Below are positions 17,863-26,272 of a stretch of 48,940 nt of DNA, piece by piece (the stretch's first letter is position 1; each line of letters opens with the position of its first letter). Source of the stretch: Allorhizocola sp044869915. Lineage in GTDB: Bacteria > Actinomycetota > Actinomycetes > Mycobacteriales > Micromonosporaceae. A model generated the notes under the pieces. The model was not told the DNA's origin. It saw only the letters and a list, made by a program, of their open reading frames with translations, and ran no database searches. The position numbers and the translations under genes were made by a program. Location: positions 1 through 48,940 of the forward strand of contig JBIOYB010000343.1 of the NCBI GenBank assembly GCA_044869915.1, in the 5' to 3' direction.

Positions 17863-18806
17863 GCTCGAGACATTACGACGTCCGCATACACCTTCGAAAC
17901 CCGGTGCGCCACGGTGTCCCAGTCGAAGCGGGCCGCCGTTTCGCGGCCGTTGGACCGGGTGCCCGCGCGCAACACATGCGCGCAGCGATCGGCCAGCGCC
18001 GGCACGAGATCCCCGCCAAACTCGACCACGGCCGAAGGCTTGACGCCGGCCAGGGTTTCGCGCACATCGCCGACGTCGACCGACACCACCGGCAGGCCCA
18101 TCGCGACGGCCTCCTTCACCACGCCCGGCGAGCCCTCGGCACCGCGCTGCGAGGTGAACAGCAGCAGATCGGCGGCCGCGAACTTCAGCGGTACCTCCCC
18201 GCGCTCCTGGCCCGGCAGGAGCAGTTCGCGCGCGCCGAGGCGCTCGAGCACGGCCCGGAACACGTCGTAGCCCTTGACCCGGTTGGCCGGATCGGCGCCG
18301 AACAGGACCACGGGTTCGTCACTGCGGATGCCGAGCGCGCCCCGCGCCGACAGCCGGTCGATCGGCCGGAACAGGCCCAGATCCACGCCCATCGGGATGA
18401 CGTGCCCGGAAGGATCGTCCATTGTGGACCGTAGCTTCGGTGACACGTAGAGACGCGCGTCGGTGTGGACCTTGCCCAATTGCGTGACCCTGCGCTGCCA
18501 CGGCACGTTGGCGTCGCTGCCGTAGACCGACAGCACCGACGCGACGCCCTTGATGAGCGGCGCGGCCAGCGCGGTCAGCCCGTAGTGGAAGTGCACCAGG
18601 TCGTAGCCGCGCGCGATCCGGGCGATCCGGGGCGCGGCGAGCAGGTAGTCGAGCTTGCCGCGCGCCTGCGCGACCACCTCGACGTCGATTGTGTGGCCGA
18701 GCCGGCGCAGCGCCTCGACCTGTTCCCGGACGAAGATCCCGCGATAGCTGCGGCCCTCGGGCCACAGGTTCGTCACCGCCAGGACTCGCAATGGATCTTC
18801 GTTCAT
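17853..18806 (-). CDS. GT4-family glycosyltransferase
   Basis: The 317-residue protein from ATG 18806 has the GT-B N-terminal pattern VLAVTNLWPEGRSYRGIFVR and EALRRLGHTIDVEVV, the central DLVHFHYGLTALAA, and the C-terminal donor-site motif EGSPGVVKEAVAMGLPVV (E-x7-E arrangement). It should transfer a sugar from a nucleotide donor in the cytosol. It is somewhat shorter than the usual 370-400 residues; an upstream GTG-free extension to 18872 exists but lacks family sequence. First gene of an operon with the HTH and MFS genes. Confidence 0.85.
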   Translation of the reverse strand: MNEDPLRVLAVTNLWPEGRSYRGIFVREQVEALRRLGHTIDVEVVAQARGKLDYLLAAPRIARIARGYDLVHFHYGLTALAAPLIKGVASVLSVYGSDANVPWQRRVTQLGKVHTDARLYVSPKLRSTMDDPSGHVIPMGVDLGLFRPIDRLSARGALGIRSDEPVVLFGADPANRVKGYDVFRAVLERLGARELLLPGQERGEVPLKFAAADLLLFTSQRGAEGSPGVVKEAVAMGLPVVSVDVGDVRETLAGVKPSAVVEFGGDLVPALADRCAHVLRAGTRSNGRETAARFDWDTVAHRVSKVYADVVMSRAWM

Positions 18807-18921
18807 GCAGGTGAAAGTAGGTGCGAAAGCTATGTGCCAGGTAAGCCGAACCTGAGAAGAAGCTGAGTCCACGCGCTGGTGCGATGCAGATCACACCGGG
18901 CCGCTCCATATCCTGGATCGC

Positions 18922-19413
18922 GTGGAGAGTGACAGGGCGGGAAGCGCGGAGCAGCCGCGCTGGCTGGATGCCGACGAGATGCGGGCCTGGCTGGCCCTGG
19001 CCAGCCTGCTGGTGAAGCTTCCCGCCGCCCTGGATGCCCAGCTCCAGCGCGACGCCGGGGTGAGCCATTTCGAATACACGGTGATGGCCATGCTCTCCCA
19101 GGCGGAGGGACGCACGTTACGCATGAGCGATCTGGCCGTGTTCGCCAACGGTTCTCTGTCGCGCCTGTCGCACGTCGTCAACCGGCTTGAGAAGCGGGGC
19201 TGGGTGCGGCGCCAGCCGTGTGCCAGCGACGGCCGGATCACCCTGGCCATCCTCACCGAGCAGGGCTGGGCCAAGATCGTCCAGACCGCGCCGGGGCACG
19301 TCGAAGCCGTCCGGAGCCTGGTCCTCGATCCCCTGACCGGCGCACAGGTCAGGCAGCTCCATGAGATCGGCCGCCGCATCCTGCGCACCATCGACGGCGA
19401 GGAGCAGGGTTAA
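18922..19413 (+). CDS. MarR-family transcriptional regulator
   Basis: The 163-residue protein begins at GTG 18922. HFEYTVMAMLSQAEGRTLRM, SDLAVFANGSLSRLSHVVNR and LEKRGWVRRQPCASDGRI are the winged-helix core of the MarR family, including the wing Asp-Gly-Arg. It is followed by the ribA-like gene after 65 bp containing two TTGA-N4-TCAA palindromes, so it probably controls that operon and perhaps responds to a phenolic or oxidant ligand. Confidence 0.9.
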   Translation: MESDRAGSAEQPRWLDADEMRAWLALASLLVKLPAALDAQLQRDAGVSHFEYTVMAMLSQAEGRTLRMSDLAVFANGSLSRLSHVVNRLEKRGWVRRQPCASDGRITLAILTEQGWAKIVQTAPGHVEAVRSLVLDPLTGAQVRQLHEIGRRILRTIDGEEQG

Positions 19414-19442
19414 TTCCCGGCTGTGGCGCTTCTCTCCACCCG

Positions 19443-19493
19443 TTGACGCTTCAACTAACGCGGACATACGCTCCAGCAATGTTGAAGCTTCAA
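19443..19493. promoter_or_regulatory. paired TTGA-N4-TCAA palindromes, candidate MarR operators
   Basis: TTGACGCTTCAA at 19443-19454 and TTGAAGCTTCAA at 19482-19493 share TTGAnGCTTCAA; the second is a perfect 12-bp palindrome. They lie 39 bp apart, one before and one across the start of the GTP cyclohydrolase gene, directly after marR. MarR dimers commonly bind such inverted repeats. Assignment to this MarR is inference. Confidence 0.5.
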
Positions 19494-20177
19494 GTGAGCG
19501 GGCTGGCGGGCTCGGCGACCGCGGAGAAGGCGAGAATCCGCGCCAGTGTGCGGGTGCCGCTGCGCTTCGGCGACGGCTACACCACCGAGGCCGACGTCTA
19601 CACGTTCACCAGCCTGGCCGACGGCAAGGAGCACCTCGCCCTCGGGCTCGGCGACTACCGTGGCGCTAGCGTGCCGCTGGTGCGGGCGCACTCCGAGTGC
19701 CTCACGGGAGACGTGTTCGGGTCGGCTCGCTGCGACTGCGGACCGCAACTGCGCGAAGCCGTGCAGCGCATCGCGCAGACCGGTGGCTACCTGCTCTACC
19801 TGCGCCAGGAGGGCCGGGGCATCGGCCTGTACGCCAAGCTCGACGCCTACAGCCTGCAGGACCTGGGCCTGGACACCTATGCGGCCAACCGCGCACTGGG
19901 CCACGCCGACGACGAGCGCGACTACACCGCCGCCGCCCAGATGCTCGGGGCGCTCGGCGTGGACGCGATCGACCTGCTGACCAACAACCCTGACAAGCCG
20001 GCCCAATTGCGCGCCCTCGGCGTCGACATCCGCGACGTCCACCCGACCGGCGTGCACGCCTCCCCGCAAAACCTGCGGTATCTCGCGGCGAAGGTCGCGC
20101 ACACCGCTCACACGATCACGCTGCCCCAGCAGAACGGAGTAAGCCATGCCGACATCGCAGGCACGGGTCGTCACTGA
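19479..20177 (+). CDS. ribA: GTP cyclohydrolase II (RibA type)
   Basis: The 232-residue protein has the zinc ligands Cys74, Cys85 and Cys87 (HSECLTGDVFGSARCDCG) and the GTP-binding/catalytic YLRQEGRGIGLYAKLDAY, followed by DLLTNNPDKPAQL. The enzyme opens the GTP imidazole ring and removes formate and pyrophosphate, the first step of riboflavin synthesis. It is a single-domain protein not fused to RibB and is not near other rib genes, so it may serve a flavin-demanding or specialised pathway. It starts at ATG 19479 and overlaps the next gene by 32 nt. Confidence 0.9.
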   Translation: MLKLQVSGLAGSATAEKARIRASVRVPLRFGDGYTTEADVYTFTSLADGKEHLALGLGDYRGASVPLVRAHSECLTGDVFGSARCDCGPQLREAVQRIAQTGGYLLYLRQEGRGIGLYAKLDAYSLQDLGLDTYAANRALGHADDERDYTAAAQMLGALGVDAIDLLTNNPDKPAQLRALGVDIRDVHPTGVHASPQNLRYLAAKVAHTAHTITLPQQNGVSHADIAGTGRH

Positions 20178-21378
20178 CGCGGCCCCGCGGTATGCCAAGC
20201 AACTCGCCTCGCACTTCGGTCACAAGATCGAAGTTGAGGCCACGCCCGACGGGTACCGCCTGAATTTTCAAGGTTTTGAAGCGGTGCTGACCCCCCGCCC
20301 CGACCATCTTTTGTTGCGCGCGTCAGCCCCCGATCAGGAGGCGCTCGCGGCCGCGCAGCAGGTGGTCGGCGGGCACCTGGAGCGCTTCGGCGCCCGCAAC
20401 GAACTGTCCGTCCAGTGGGAGGAGCCGAGCATGAAAGCCGTTGTCGTCACGGGATTCGGCACACAGCCGCACCTGGCCGACGTCGACCGGCCGCAGCCGG
20501 GCCCGGGCGAGATCCTCGTCCGCCTGCACGCCGCCGGGCTCAACCCGTTTGACTGGAAGGTCGTCGACGGGGCGCTCAAAGACTTTGTCCCGCACAACTT
20601 CCCGCTCGTGCTGGGCTCGGACGGCGCGGGCGTCGTGGAAGAGGTCGGTGCCGGCGTGACCCTCTTCAAGCCGGGTGACCGCGTCTACGGCCAGTTCATG
20701 CGGGTCGAGCACGGGCACGGCTCGTATGCCGAGTACACGATCGCCGCCGAGGACGGCAAGGTGTCGCACATCCCGGACGGGCTGCCGTTCCCGCTCGCCG
20801 CCGCCCTGCCGACCGCCAGTGTGACCGCGTACCAGGCGATCCAGGCCGCGCAGCTGAACGCCGGCCAGACGATCCTGGTCAACGGGGCGACCGGTGGCGT
20901 GGGCCAGTCCGCGGTGCAGTTCGCCGCTCAGGCGGGCGCGGCGGTCGTCGCCACCACCACGCCGGAGCTGGCCGGGCACCTGCGCGACCTCGGCGCGAGC
21001 CATGTCGTCGACTTCACCGCGCAGCCGGTCACGGCACAGGTCGCGGCCGCCCACCCCGAGGGCGTCGACGCGATCCTGGATCTCGTCTCCGTGCCGGGCG
21101 GCGACATCGACGGCCTCGCCGCGCTGCTGCGGCCGGGCGGCGTGCTGCTCAGCACGAATCATGCGGCCGGTGCCCTTGCGCGCCAAGACATCCGGGGCGT
21201 CAATGTGACCAACCACGCCACCACCGCCGACCTGACGGCGATCGCGGAGCTGGCCGCCGCCGGTGGCCTGCGCGTCAACCTCGAGATTGAGGTCCCGCTC
21301 GCGGACGCACCGGCGGCGATCGCGAGGGCGAAGAACGGTCACGCCGCCCGCGGCAAAACCGTCGTGTCGATCGCCTAG
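20146..21378 (+). CDS. DUF2218 domain fused to zinc-free quinone oxidoreductase (MDR) domain
   Basis: Residues 1-95 match DUF2218, a short domain normally found alone (RYAKQLASHFGHKIEVEATP, HLERFGARNELSVQW). Residues 96-410 are an NADPH:quinone reductase/MDR without the structural zinc: MKAVVVTGFGTQPHLADVDR, GLNPFDWKVVDG, LGSDGAGVVEEVGAG and the Rossmann motif ILVNGATGGVGQSAVQFA. No stop codon separates the two, but an internal ATG at 20431 has an ideal SD, so both a 410-residue fusion and a free 315-residue oxidoreductase may be made. It is the last gene of the marR-ribA operon; an oxidoreductase using flavin-linked or quinone substrates fits that setting. Confidence 0.85.
   Translation: MPTSQARVVTDAAPRYAKQLASHFGHKIEVEATPDGYRLNFQGFEAVLTPRPDHLLLRASAPDQEALAAAQQVVGGHLERFGARNELSVQWEEPSMKAVVVTGFGTQPHLADVDRPQPGPGEILVRLHAAGLNPFDWKVVDGALKDFVPHNFPLVLGSDGAGVVEEVGAGVTLFKPGDRVYGQFMRVEHGHGSYAEYTIAAEDGKVSHIPDGLPFPLAAALPTASVTAYQAIQAAQLNAGQTILVNGATGGVGQSAVQFAAQAGAAVVATTTPELAGHLRDLGASHVVDFTAQPVTAQVAAAHPEGVDAILDLVSVPGGDIDGLAALLRPGGVLLSTNHAAGALARQDIRGVNVTNHATTADLTAIAELAAAGGLRVNLEIEVPLADAPAAIARAKNGHAARGKTVVSIA
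20417..20433 (+). promoter_or_regulatory. internal ribosome-binding site inside the DUF2218-MDR fusion
   Basis: GGGAGGAG at 20417-20424 lies 6 nt before the in-frame ATG at 20431, exactly where the oxidoreductase domain begins. This is one of the strongest SD sequences in the window and suggests independent translation of the second domain. Confidence 0.7.
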
Positions 21379-21390
21379 TGGTGTTTCCGC

Positions 21391-21436
21391 CGCCCTACAT
21401 CTCTGCCCCGGCATCCCGGTGCACAGATGTAGGGCG
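21391..21436. terminator. bidirectional terminator hairpin
   Basis: Perfect 12-bp arms CGCCCTACATCT (21391-21402) and its complement (21425-21436) around a 22-nt loop, placed between the convergent MDR and Gfo/Idh/MocA genes. Confidence 0.75.
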
Positions 21437-21445
21437 CACTAGCGG

Positions 21446-22342
21446 CTATCGGCGTGCGGGTTTCACGGCGCGGTCGCTCGTGCTCGAGGCCTGAGCCGCG
21501 GCCAGGATCGCGGTCACCTCGCGTCCAAAGTGGACACCGACCGGGTGTTTGGCGCCCTGCGAGGCGATAAGCTCCGTGATGGCCCGCTCGAACGACGTGA
21601 CCGCGGCGCCGTCAAAACCCGGCAGCGTGAGCCAGCCGTGCTCGCCGTGCACGACGGTCTCGACACGAGCGGCGGCCGGTGCGGCGTCGAGCGTGAGCTC
21701 CATCGTGCTGACCGCGCCACCCTCGTGGCGCAGCGTGACATAGGTGGTCTGCCTCGGCCCCGCCGCCGCCAGCACCTGCGAAACCGGCCCCAGCACCGGG
21801 ATCAGCAGCGACAGCGCGTGCGGCCCGATGTCCCACAGCCCGCCGTGCTGCTGCCGCCAAGCGGATTCGGCGTATGGGCTGCCGGGCGTGTAGATGGAGC
21901 CGAAAAACGTCGACCGCCCACCGAGCCAGCCGCCCGTCTGGGCCACACCCTCAAGCGCGGCAACGGTTTGTGGCTGGAACCGGTTGGTGAAGAACACCAC
22001 CGACGACAGGCCGCGCGCCTCGACCTCGGAGACGATCGCGTCGGCCGCCTCGACCGACAAAGCCACCGGTTTGTCGAGCAGCAGGTGGCAGCCTGCCCGC
22101 GCGGCACGCACCGCAAGATTGGCCTGAACGTCGGGCGGAAGTGCGATCGCCACCGCGTCCACGTCACGAAGAAGAGAATCGATTGACTCATATGCCGGTA
22201 CTGAATAACGCCCACCGAGATCCGCCGCCTTCGCCGGATCCCTTCCCCACACGCCCACAAATTCGACGTCGGGATGCGCCGCGAGCGCGGCGCCCTGCAC
22301 CTCGCGCGCCCAGTGGCCGGTGCCAAGTAGTCCGAACTTCAT
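21446..22342 (-). CDS. Gfo/Idh/MocA-family NAD(P)-dependent oxidoreductase
   Basis: The 298-residue protein starts MKFGLLGTGHWAREVQGAAL, a Rossmann NAD(P) fold, with CHLLLDKPVALSVEAADAIV near residue 90 (the conserved Lys-Pro motif, DKP instead of EKP). GGLWDIGPHALSLLIPVLG in the middle holds the His of the substrate site. Members oxidise sugars or cyclitols, often reversibly. The start codon is only 9-18 bp from that of the divergent GNAT gene, leaving no room for a leader. Confidence 0.88.
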   Translation of the reverse strand: MKFGLLGTGHWAREVQGAALAAHPDVEFVGVWGRDPAKAADLGGRYSVPAYESIDSLLRDVDAVAIALPPDVQANLAVRAARAGCHLLLDKPVALSVEAADAIVSEVEARGLSSVVFFTNRFQPQTVAALEGVAQTGGWLGGRSTFFGSIYTPGSPYAESAWRQQHGGLWDIGPHALSLLIPVLGPVSQVLAAAGPRQTTYVTLRHEGGAVSTMELTLDAAPAAARVETVVHGEHGWLTLPGFDGAAVTSFERAITELIASQGAKHPVGVHFGREVTAILAAAQASSTSDRAVKPARR

Positions 22343-22360
22343 CACGCTAAAGTGAATCAC

Positions 22361-22888
22361 ATGACGCTGGCCTTCCGCCCTGCCACGGCCGCCGATGTGA
22401 CCGCCGTCGTAGCGCTCGTCGAGTCGGCCTATCGCGGCGACTCCAGCCGCGCCGGGTGGACCACCGAGGCCGACTTCCTGCACGGGCAGCGGACAGATCC
22501 CCTCGCCGTGGCCGACATCGTGGCCGATCCGCGCGGCGTGCTGCTGCTCGCCGAGCGAGACGGGGAGCTGGTGGCGTGCTGCCATCTCGAGCGGCACGAC
22601 GGTTATGCATACTTCGGGATGTTCGCGGTGCGGCCCGATCAGCAGACGGGCGGCATCGGCCGCGCCGTGCTCGCGGAGGCCGAGCGGTTGGTGCGCCACG
22701 AGTGGGCGGTCGGCGAGATGCGCATGACCGTCATCTCGGTCCGCGACGAACTGATCGCGTGGTATGTGCGGCGAGGCTACGCACGCACCGGCAAGACGAG
22801 CCCGTTCCCTTACGGCGATGAGCGTGTCGGGCTGCCACAGCGCGGGGATCTCGAGTTCGAGCTGCTCGTAAAATCGCTTGAGCGGTAG
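22361..22888 (+). CDS. GNAT-family N-acetyltransferase
   Basis: From ATG 22361 (or GTG 22352) the 175-residue protein begins LAFRPATAADVTAVVALVES, the usual GNAT N-terminus. It carries the acetyl-CoA pyrophosphate loop region MFAVRPDQQTGGIGRAVLAE (QTGGIGR in place of Q/RxxGxG/A). The C-terminal IAWYVRRGYARTGKTSPFPY is the conserved end of the fold. Acceptor unknown. Head to head with the Gfo/Idh/MocA gene. Confidence 0.88.
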   Translation: MTLAFRPATAADVTAVVALVESAYRGDSSRAGWTTEADFLHGQRTDPLAVADIVADPRGVLLLAERDGELVACCHLERHDGYAYFGMFAVRPDQQTGGIGRAVLAEAERLVRHEWAVGEMRMTVISVRDELIAWYVRRGYARTGKTSPFPYGDERVGLPQRGDLEFELLVKSLER

Positions 22889-23027
22889 GGGTCCGGTTCG
22901 TAAAGTGGCAGGCGTGTTTTGCTCCACCAGCGCAACAGGTTGATTCGCACATCACGCGCGCCAAGGGATCGTGCCCCTACGCCATGGCTGCCCACCGCGC
23001 GCCGTCCGCGAGCCCGTTGTGCTGAAG

Positions 23028-23056
23028 GACCGGCGGGCTTGCTACCCCCGCCGGTC
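23028..23056. terminator. hairpin, probable terminator of the GNAT gene
   Basis: Perfect 10-bp inverted repeat GACCGGCGGG (23028-23037) / CCCGCCGGTC (23047-23056) with a 9-nt loop, about 140 bp downstream of the GNAT stop, followed by TACCTTACTTT. Confidence 0.6.
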
Positions 23057-23098
23057 TACCTTACTTTCCGCGGCAAGTCGCTACGGGCAGGCTGATCC

Positions 23099-23149
23099 TT
23101 GTCACGCTACGAGCGCGGGCAAAAGTTTTCCGCGCTCGTGGCGTGACAA
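23099..23149. terminator. strong hairpin terminator of the secreted peptidase gene
   Basis: Two 20-nt arms (23099-23118 and 23130-23149) pair with a single mismatch around the 11-nt loop GCAAAAGTTTT, starting 3 bp after the stop codon at 23153 on the minus strand. Confidence 0.85.
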
Positions 23150-23152
23150 CAG

Positions 23153-25369
23153 TCACGCGCGGAGGATGCGGACGTCGTCGATCGCGGCTTCGACGAGCGA
23201 CCCCGGGTTGGTGTCGGCCGCCTCGATGATGAGCCGGATGGTCTGGCCCGCAAATGCCGAGATGTCAATGCTTGCGGGCGCCCATGCGGCGCCGATGGTG
23301 GTGGCGCTGCCCGTGCGCGTGTAGAGGATGGTGCTTGCGATGCGCACGCGCAGATAGTCCGCGCTGGAGGCGTTGTTGAGGTGCGCCAGGTAATGGTTGA
23401 AGGTGAGTGAGTAGGAGGAGCCGGCGGGCAGCGTGATCTGTGGTGATTGGACGGTCGTGACGCCGCCGTCGAGGTCGTGCGCGCCGACCGAGGTGCCGGC
23501 CAGTGGGCCGGTGATGAGGCCGAAGGAGCCCGAGGTTGTCGTGCCCTGCTGCATCACCGTGCTGCCGTTGACCGTCTGCTCCGGGTTGGCCCGCTCAAGC
23601 CGGCCGGCCGTGGCCGTGTCGGAGCCGTTGGGGTTGACCATCCAGCCGCGCTCGGACTCGAAGTCGTCGCTGTAGATGATGGTCGGCTGGGACAGCCCGG
23701 TCGACGGGATGGTGACGGTGCTGCCCGCGGTGTTGAGGCCCAGGGTCGTGCCGCCCAGCGGGCGCAGGGTGTAGTCGAAGTCCGTGGAGATGACGACCAG
23801 CCCGATGCGGCGCCCGGCCGCGAAGACGTAGTCCTTGGGCTGCATGTCGAAATTCATCTGGTACTCGGTGCCCTGCACGAGCCGTTCGAACGCGCCGTTG
23901 CGGTTTTGCGGGTCGAGCCACCCGCGTGTGACGATGACCGGTGACGCGCCGCCATAGTCGACCAGCATCGCCGTGAGGTTGGCGTCGTTGCGGTTGTTGA
24001 CGGAAACGCGCAGCGACATCCGGACCGTGCCGGACAGGCGCACCGGGCTCGCGAGCGGCTGGGTCCGGTACACGAGACGGTTGGGGTTGGCGTTGTCGGG
24101 ATTGGACACCAGTGTCGCGGCGGTCATCGTGCGGCCCTGGTCGGTGAACGCGTGCCGGGCCCCGCTGCCCAGCGGGTTGGGCGCGAGGTCGCCCGCCGAC
24201 CCGAGATAGAGCGTCACGTCGCGCGCCGCCGGGTCGGGCCAGTTGGCCAGCTGCCGCCACACGCCGTCGGCGTCCTGCACCTCGGCCATGGGCTCGTTCA
24301 TGATGCCGTTGTCGACGTCCTTGAGCCAGTAATCGAACCAGCGCAGGAGGGTCGACTGATAGTCCGAACGCGACGGCGCGCCGTGCCCGCCCCGGTGCAG
24401 CCAGATCTTGCGCGGCACGTTGTTGCGCGCCAGCGCGTCCCACCACTGCGAGTAGTGCCTGCCCTTGACGTTCCAGTCGCTGTGCCCGTGCATCACGAAG
24501 ACGGACGCGCGCACGTTCGCCGCCAGGCGCACATAGTCGCGGTCCTGCCAGAAGGCCGTGTAGTCGCCGGTCACGCGGTCTTGCCGCGCGTTCAGTTCGG
24601 CGATCTCGTCCTCGCAACCGGTGCGCTGCACGACGGCGCGCGCCAGGATGTCGGTGTCCTCGCCCTGGAACCCGCCCGGTGCCACCACCAGCCCGTTGGC
24701 CCGGTAGTAGTCGTACCAGCTGGAAATCGCCGCGATGGGCACGATGGTCCGCAGCCCGGCGACGCCCGTCGTGGCCACCTGGTTGGGCAGCGTCCCGTTG
24801 TACGAGATGCCGGTCATGCCGACCCGGCCGTTGCTCCACGCGGCGGCCGTGACCTCCTGGCCCGCCGCGTTGAAGCCGCGGGCGCGCCCGTTGAGCCAGT
24901 CGATGACCGCCTTGGTGGACAGGGTCTCGGCCGCGTCGCCGCTGGTCGGGCAGCCCTCGGAGGCGCCCGTGCCGATGCTGTGGCCCAGCACGACGGCGTA
25001 GCCGCGCGGCACGAAGTAGTCGTCGTACCACCCGGGCAGATCGGGCACCGGCCGGGGCAACGCGAGCCGGAGCGACGGGAAGCCGGCAAGCAGGGTGTCC
25101 TGCGGCAGCCGGTCCACGTCGACGCCGTGGTTGGGCACGTTGTTCAGCGGTGTCCGATATGGACTGTGTTCGAAGATTATGGGCACCTGTCCCCCGCCGT
25201 CCGGCCGGGAGATGTCGATCGCGACCCGGTCGGGCCGCCCGTTGCGGTCGCTGTCCACGGTGGTTTCGACGAAGACCCGCTCCTCGACGACCGCGTAGGC
25301 GGGGGCCGGCAGGACCGGGACGAGCGCCACCGTGACGGCCAGGATCACACTGGCCGGAAGAATGCGCAT
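23153..25369 (-). CDS. secreted X-Pro dipeptidyl-peptidase / CocE-NonD family (S15) hydrolase with C-terminal beta module
   Basis: The 738-residue protein has a signal peptide (MRILPASVILAVTVALVPVL, cleavage near AYA). An alpha/beta-hydrolase S15 domain follows, with nucleophile Ser189 in GMTGISYNGTLP, Asp298 in VMHGHSDWNVKG and His329 in WLHRGGHG. The oxyanion Tyr region is GHSIGTGASEGCPTSGD. A beta-sandwich (PepX C-terminal type) covers about 340-560. From about 565 (SDDFESERGW) to the end is a module shared with the sugar dehydrogenase at 2328-3953. It should cleave X-Pro dipeptides from peptides outside the cell. Start codon ATG 25369 is head to head with a metallopeptidase gene. Confidence 0.88.
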   Translation of the reverse strand: MRILPASVILAVTVALVPVLPAPAYAVVEERVFVETTVDSDRNGRPDRVAIDISRPDGGGQVPIIFEHSPYRTPLNNVPNHGVDVDRLPQDTLLAGFPSLRLALPRPVPDLPGWYDDYFVPRGYAVVLGHSIGTGASEGCPTSGDAAETLSTKAVIDWLNGRARGFNAAGQEVTAAAWSNGRVGMTGISYNGTLPNQVATTGVAGLRTIVPIAAISSWYDYYRANGLVVAPGGFQGEDTDILARAVVQRTGCEDEIAELNARQDRVTGDYTAFWQDRDYVRLAANVRASVFVMHGHSDWNVKGRHYSQWWDALARNNVPRKIWLHRGGHGAPSRSDYQSTLLRWFDYWLKDVDNGIMNEPMAEVQDADGVWRQLANWPDPAARDVTLYLGSAGDLAPNPLGSGARHAFTDQGRTMTAATLVSNPDNANPNRLVYRTQPLASPVRLSGTVRMSLRVSVNNRNDANLTAMLVDYGGASPVIVTRGWLDPQNRNGAFERLVQGTEYQMNFDMQPKDYVFAAGRRIGLVVISTDFDYTLRPLGGTTLGLNTAGSTVTIPSTGLSQPTIIYSDDFESERGWMVNPNGSDTATAGRLERANPEQTVNGSTVMQQGTTTSGSFGLITGPLAGTSVGAHDLDGGVTTVQSPQITLPAGSSYSLTFNHYLAHLNNASSADYLRVRIASTILYTRTGSATTIGAAWAPASIDISAFAGQTIRLIIEAADTNPGSLVEAAIDDVRILRA

Positions 25370-25428
25370 CGTATACGCTCCAAAAATCGAGAGGTGTCGA
25401 AGTAAAATAACACGGGTAATAGGTGAAA

Positions 25429-26100
25429 ATGTTTTCGCGCTTGCTGGTCACCGCCGTCGCCACGCTCGCCGTGCTGGCCTGTTTCGTGGGGCCGCGCCAG
25501 CCCGACGGCGGCAACAATGGCAACAATGGCGGCGACAATGGCCAGATGACCGTCGACGAGTTCGAGCGTGATCTCGAGGGCGCGGTCGGGTCGGCCGAGA
25601 GCTACTGGCGCTCCCGCGTGCAAGGGTTCGACCCGGTCGACGACATCGTGCCCTACCTGCGCGGCGGCGAGGTGAGCTGCGGCCGGGAGGCGATACCGGA
25701 CAACAACGCGGTCTACTGTCCGGCCGGTGACTTCATCGCCTATGACGCCGATTGGGCCGTCGCGGCGTTCCAGCAGCTCGGCGACGCGTTCCTTTACTAC
25801 CTACTCGGGCACGAATATGCGCACGCGGTCCAGGCCCAGGTCGGCACGCAGCACGAGTTCGCCATCCAGGTCGAGCTGCAGGCCGACTGCATGGCCGGCG
25901 CCTACATCGGCGACTCGGTGCGCGCCAAGGTGCTCACGCTCGAGGACGGCGACCTGGATGAGCTGCGCACCGGGCTGATCGCGGTGGGCGACGACCAGGG
26001 CCAGCCGTGGTTCGCCCCAGACGCGCACGGCACGCCGGAGCAACGCACGCAGGCGTTCTTCAATGGTTACGAGAAGTCGCTCGCCGCATGCGGACTGTGA
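25429..26100 (+). CDS. neutral zinc metallopeptidase lipoprotein (YpfJ-type)
   Basis: The 223-residue product (ATG 25429; GTG 25423 also in frame) has a lipoprotein signal, LLVTAVATLAVLAC, then an Asn/Gly-rich linker (GGNNGNNGGDNG). Its catalytic domain has YYLLGHEYAHAVQAQVG (HExxH zinc site) and VELQADCMAGAYIGD, where the downstream Glu supplies the third ligand. This matches the putative neutral zinc metallopeptidase family (PF04228 as I recall). It is anchored on the outer face of the membrane. Together with the divergent X-Pro peptidase it suggests extracellular peptide turnover. Confidence 0.87.
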   Translation: MFSRLLVTAVATLAVLACFVGPRQPDGGNNGNNGGDNGQMTVDEFERDLEGAVGSAESYWRSRVQGFDPVDDIVPYLRGGEVSCGREAIPDNNAVYCPAGDFIAYDADWAVAAFQQLGDAFLYYLLGHEYAHAVQAQVGTQHEFAIQVELQADCMAGAYIGDSVRAKVLTLEDGDLDELRTGLIAVGDDQGQPWFAPDAHGTPEQRTQAFFNGYEKSLAACGL

Positions 26101-26194
26101 ACTCGTCCAAATAGGACACCAACTCGGGCGGCGCGACCGCTTCGAACTCCGCGGGGTGGACCGACGTGCGGCCGGGCGGGTTCATGGCCAACAT
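26060..26194 (-). CDS. possible small protein, 44 residues
   Basis: A minus-strand frame from ATG 26194 (inner ATG 26185) reads MLAMNPPGRTSVHPAEFEAV and then PELVSYLDEFTVRMRR, ending at TGA 26060-26062, overlapping the metallopeptidase 3' end antisense. The composition is protein-like and GC3 is high, but I know no family. It may be the 3' remnant of a larger lost gene, since coding-like sequence continues upstream in the same frame without a start. Confidence 0.3.
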   Translation of the reverse strand: MLAMNPPGRTSVHPAEFEAVAPPELVSYLDEFTVRMRRATSRNH

Positions 26195-26272
26195 GCCACA
26201 GATCCGGGCGCCCCGCACTTTCGCCCGGTGGGCGCGCGACCACGATGAGGACTTCCGATAGAGTGCCCTTTC

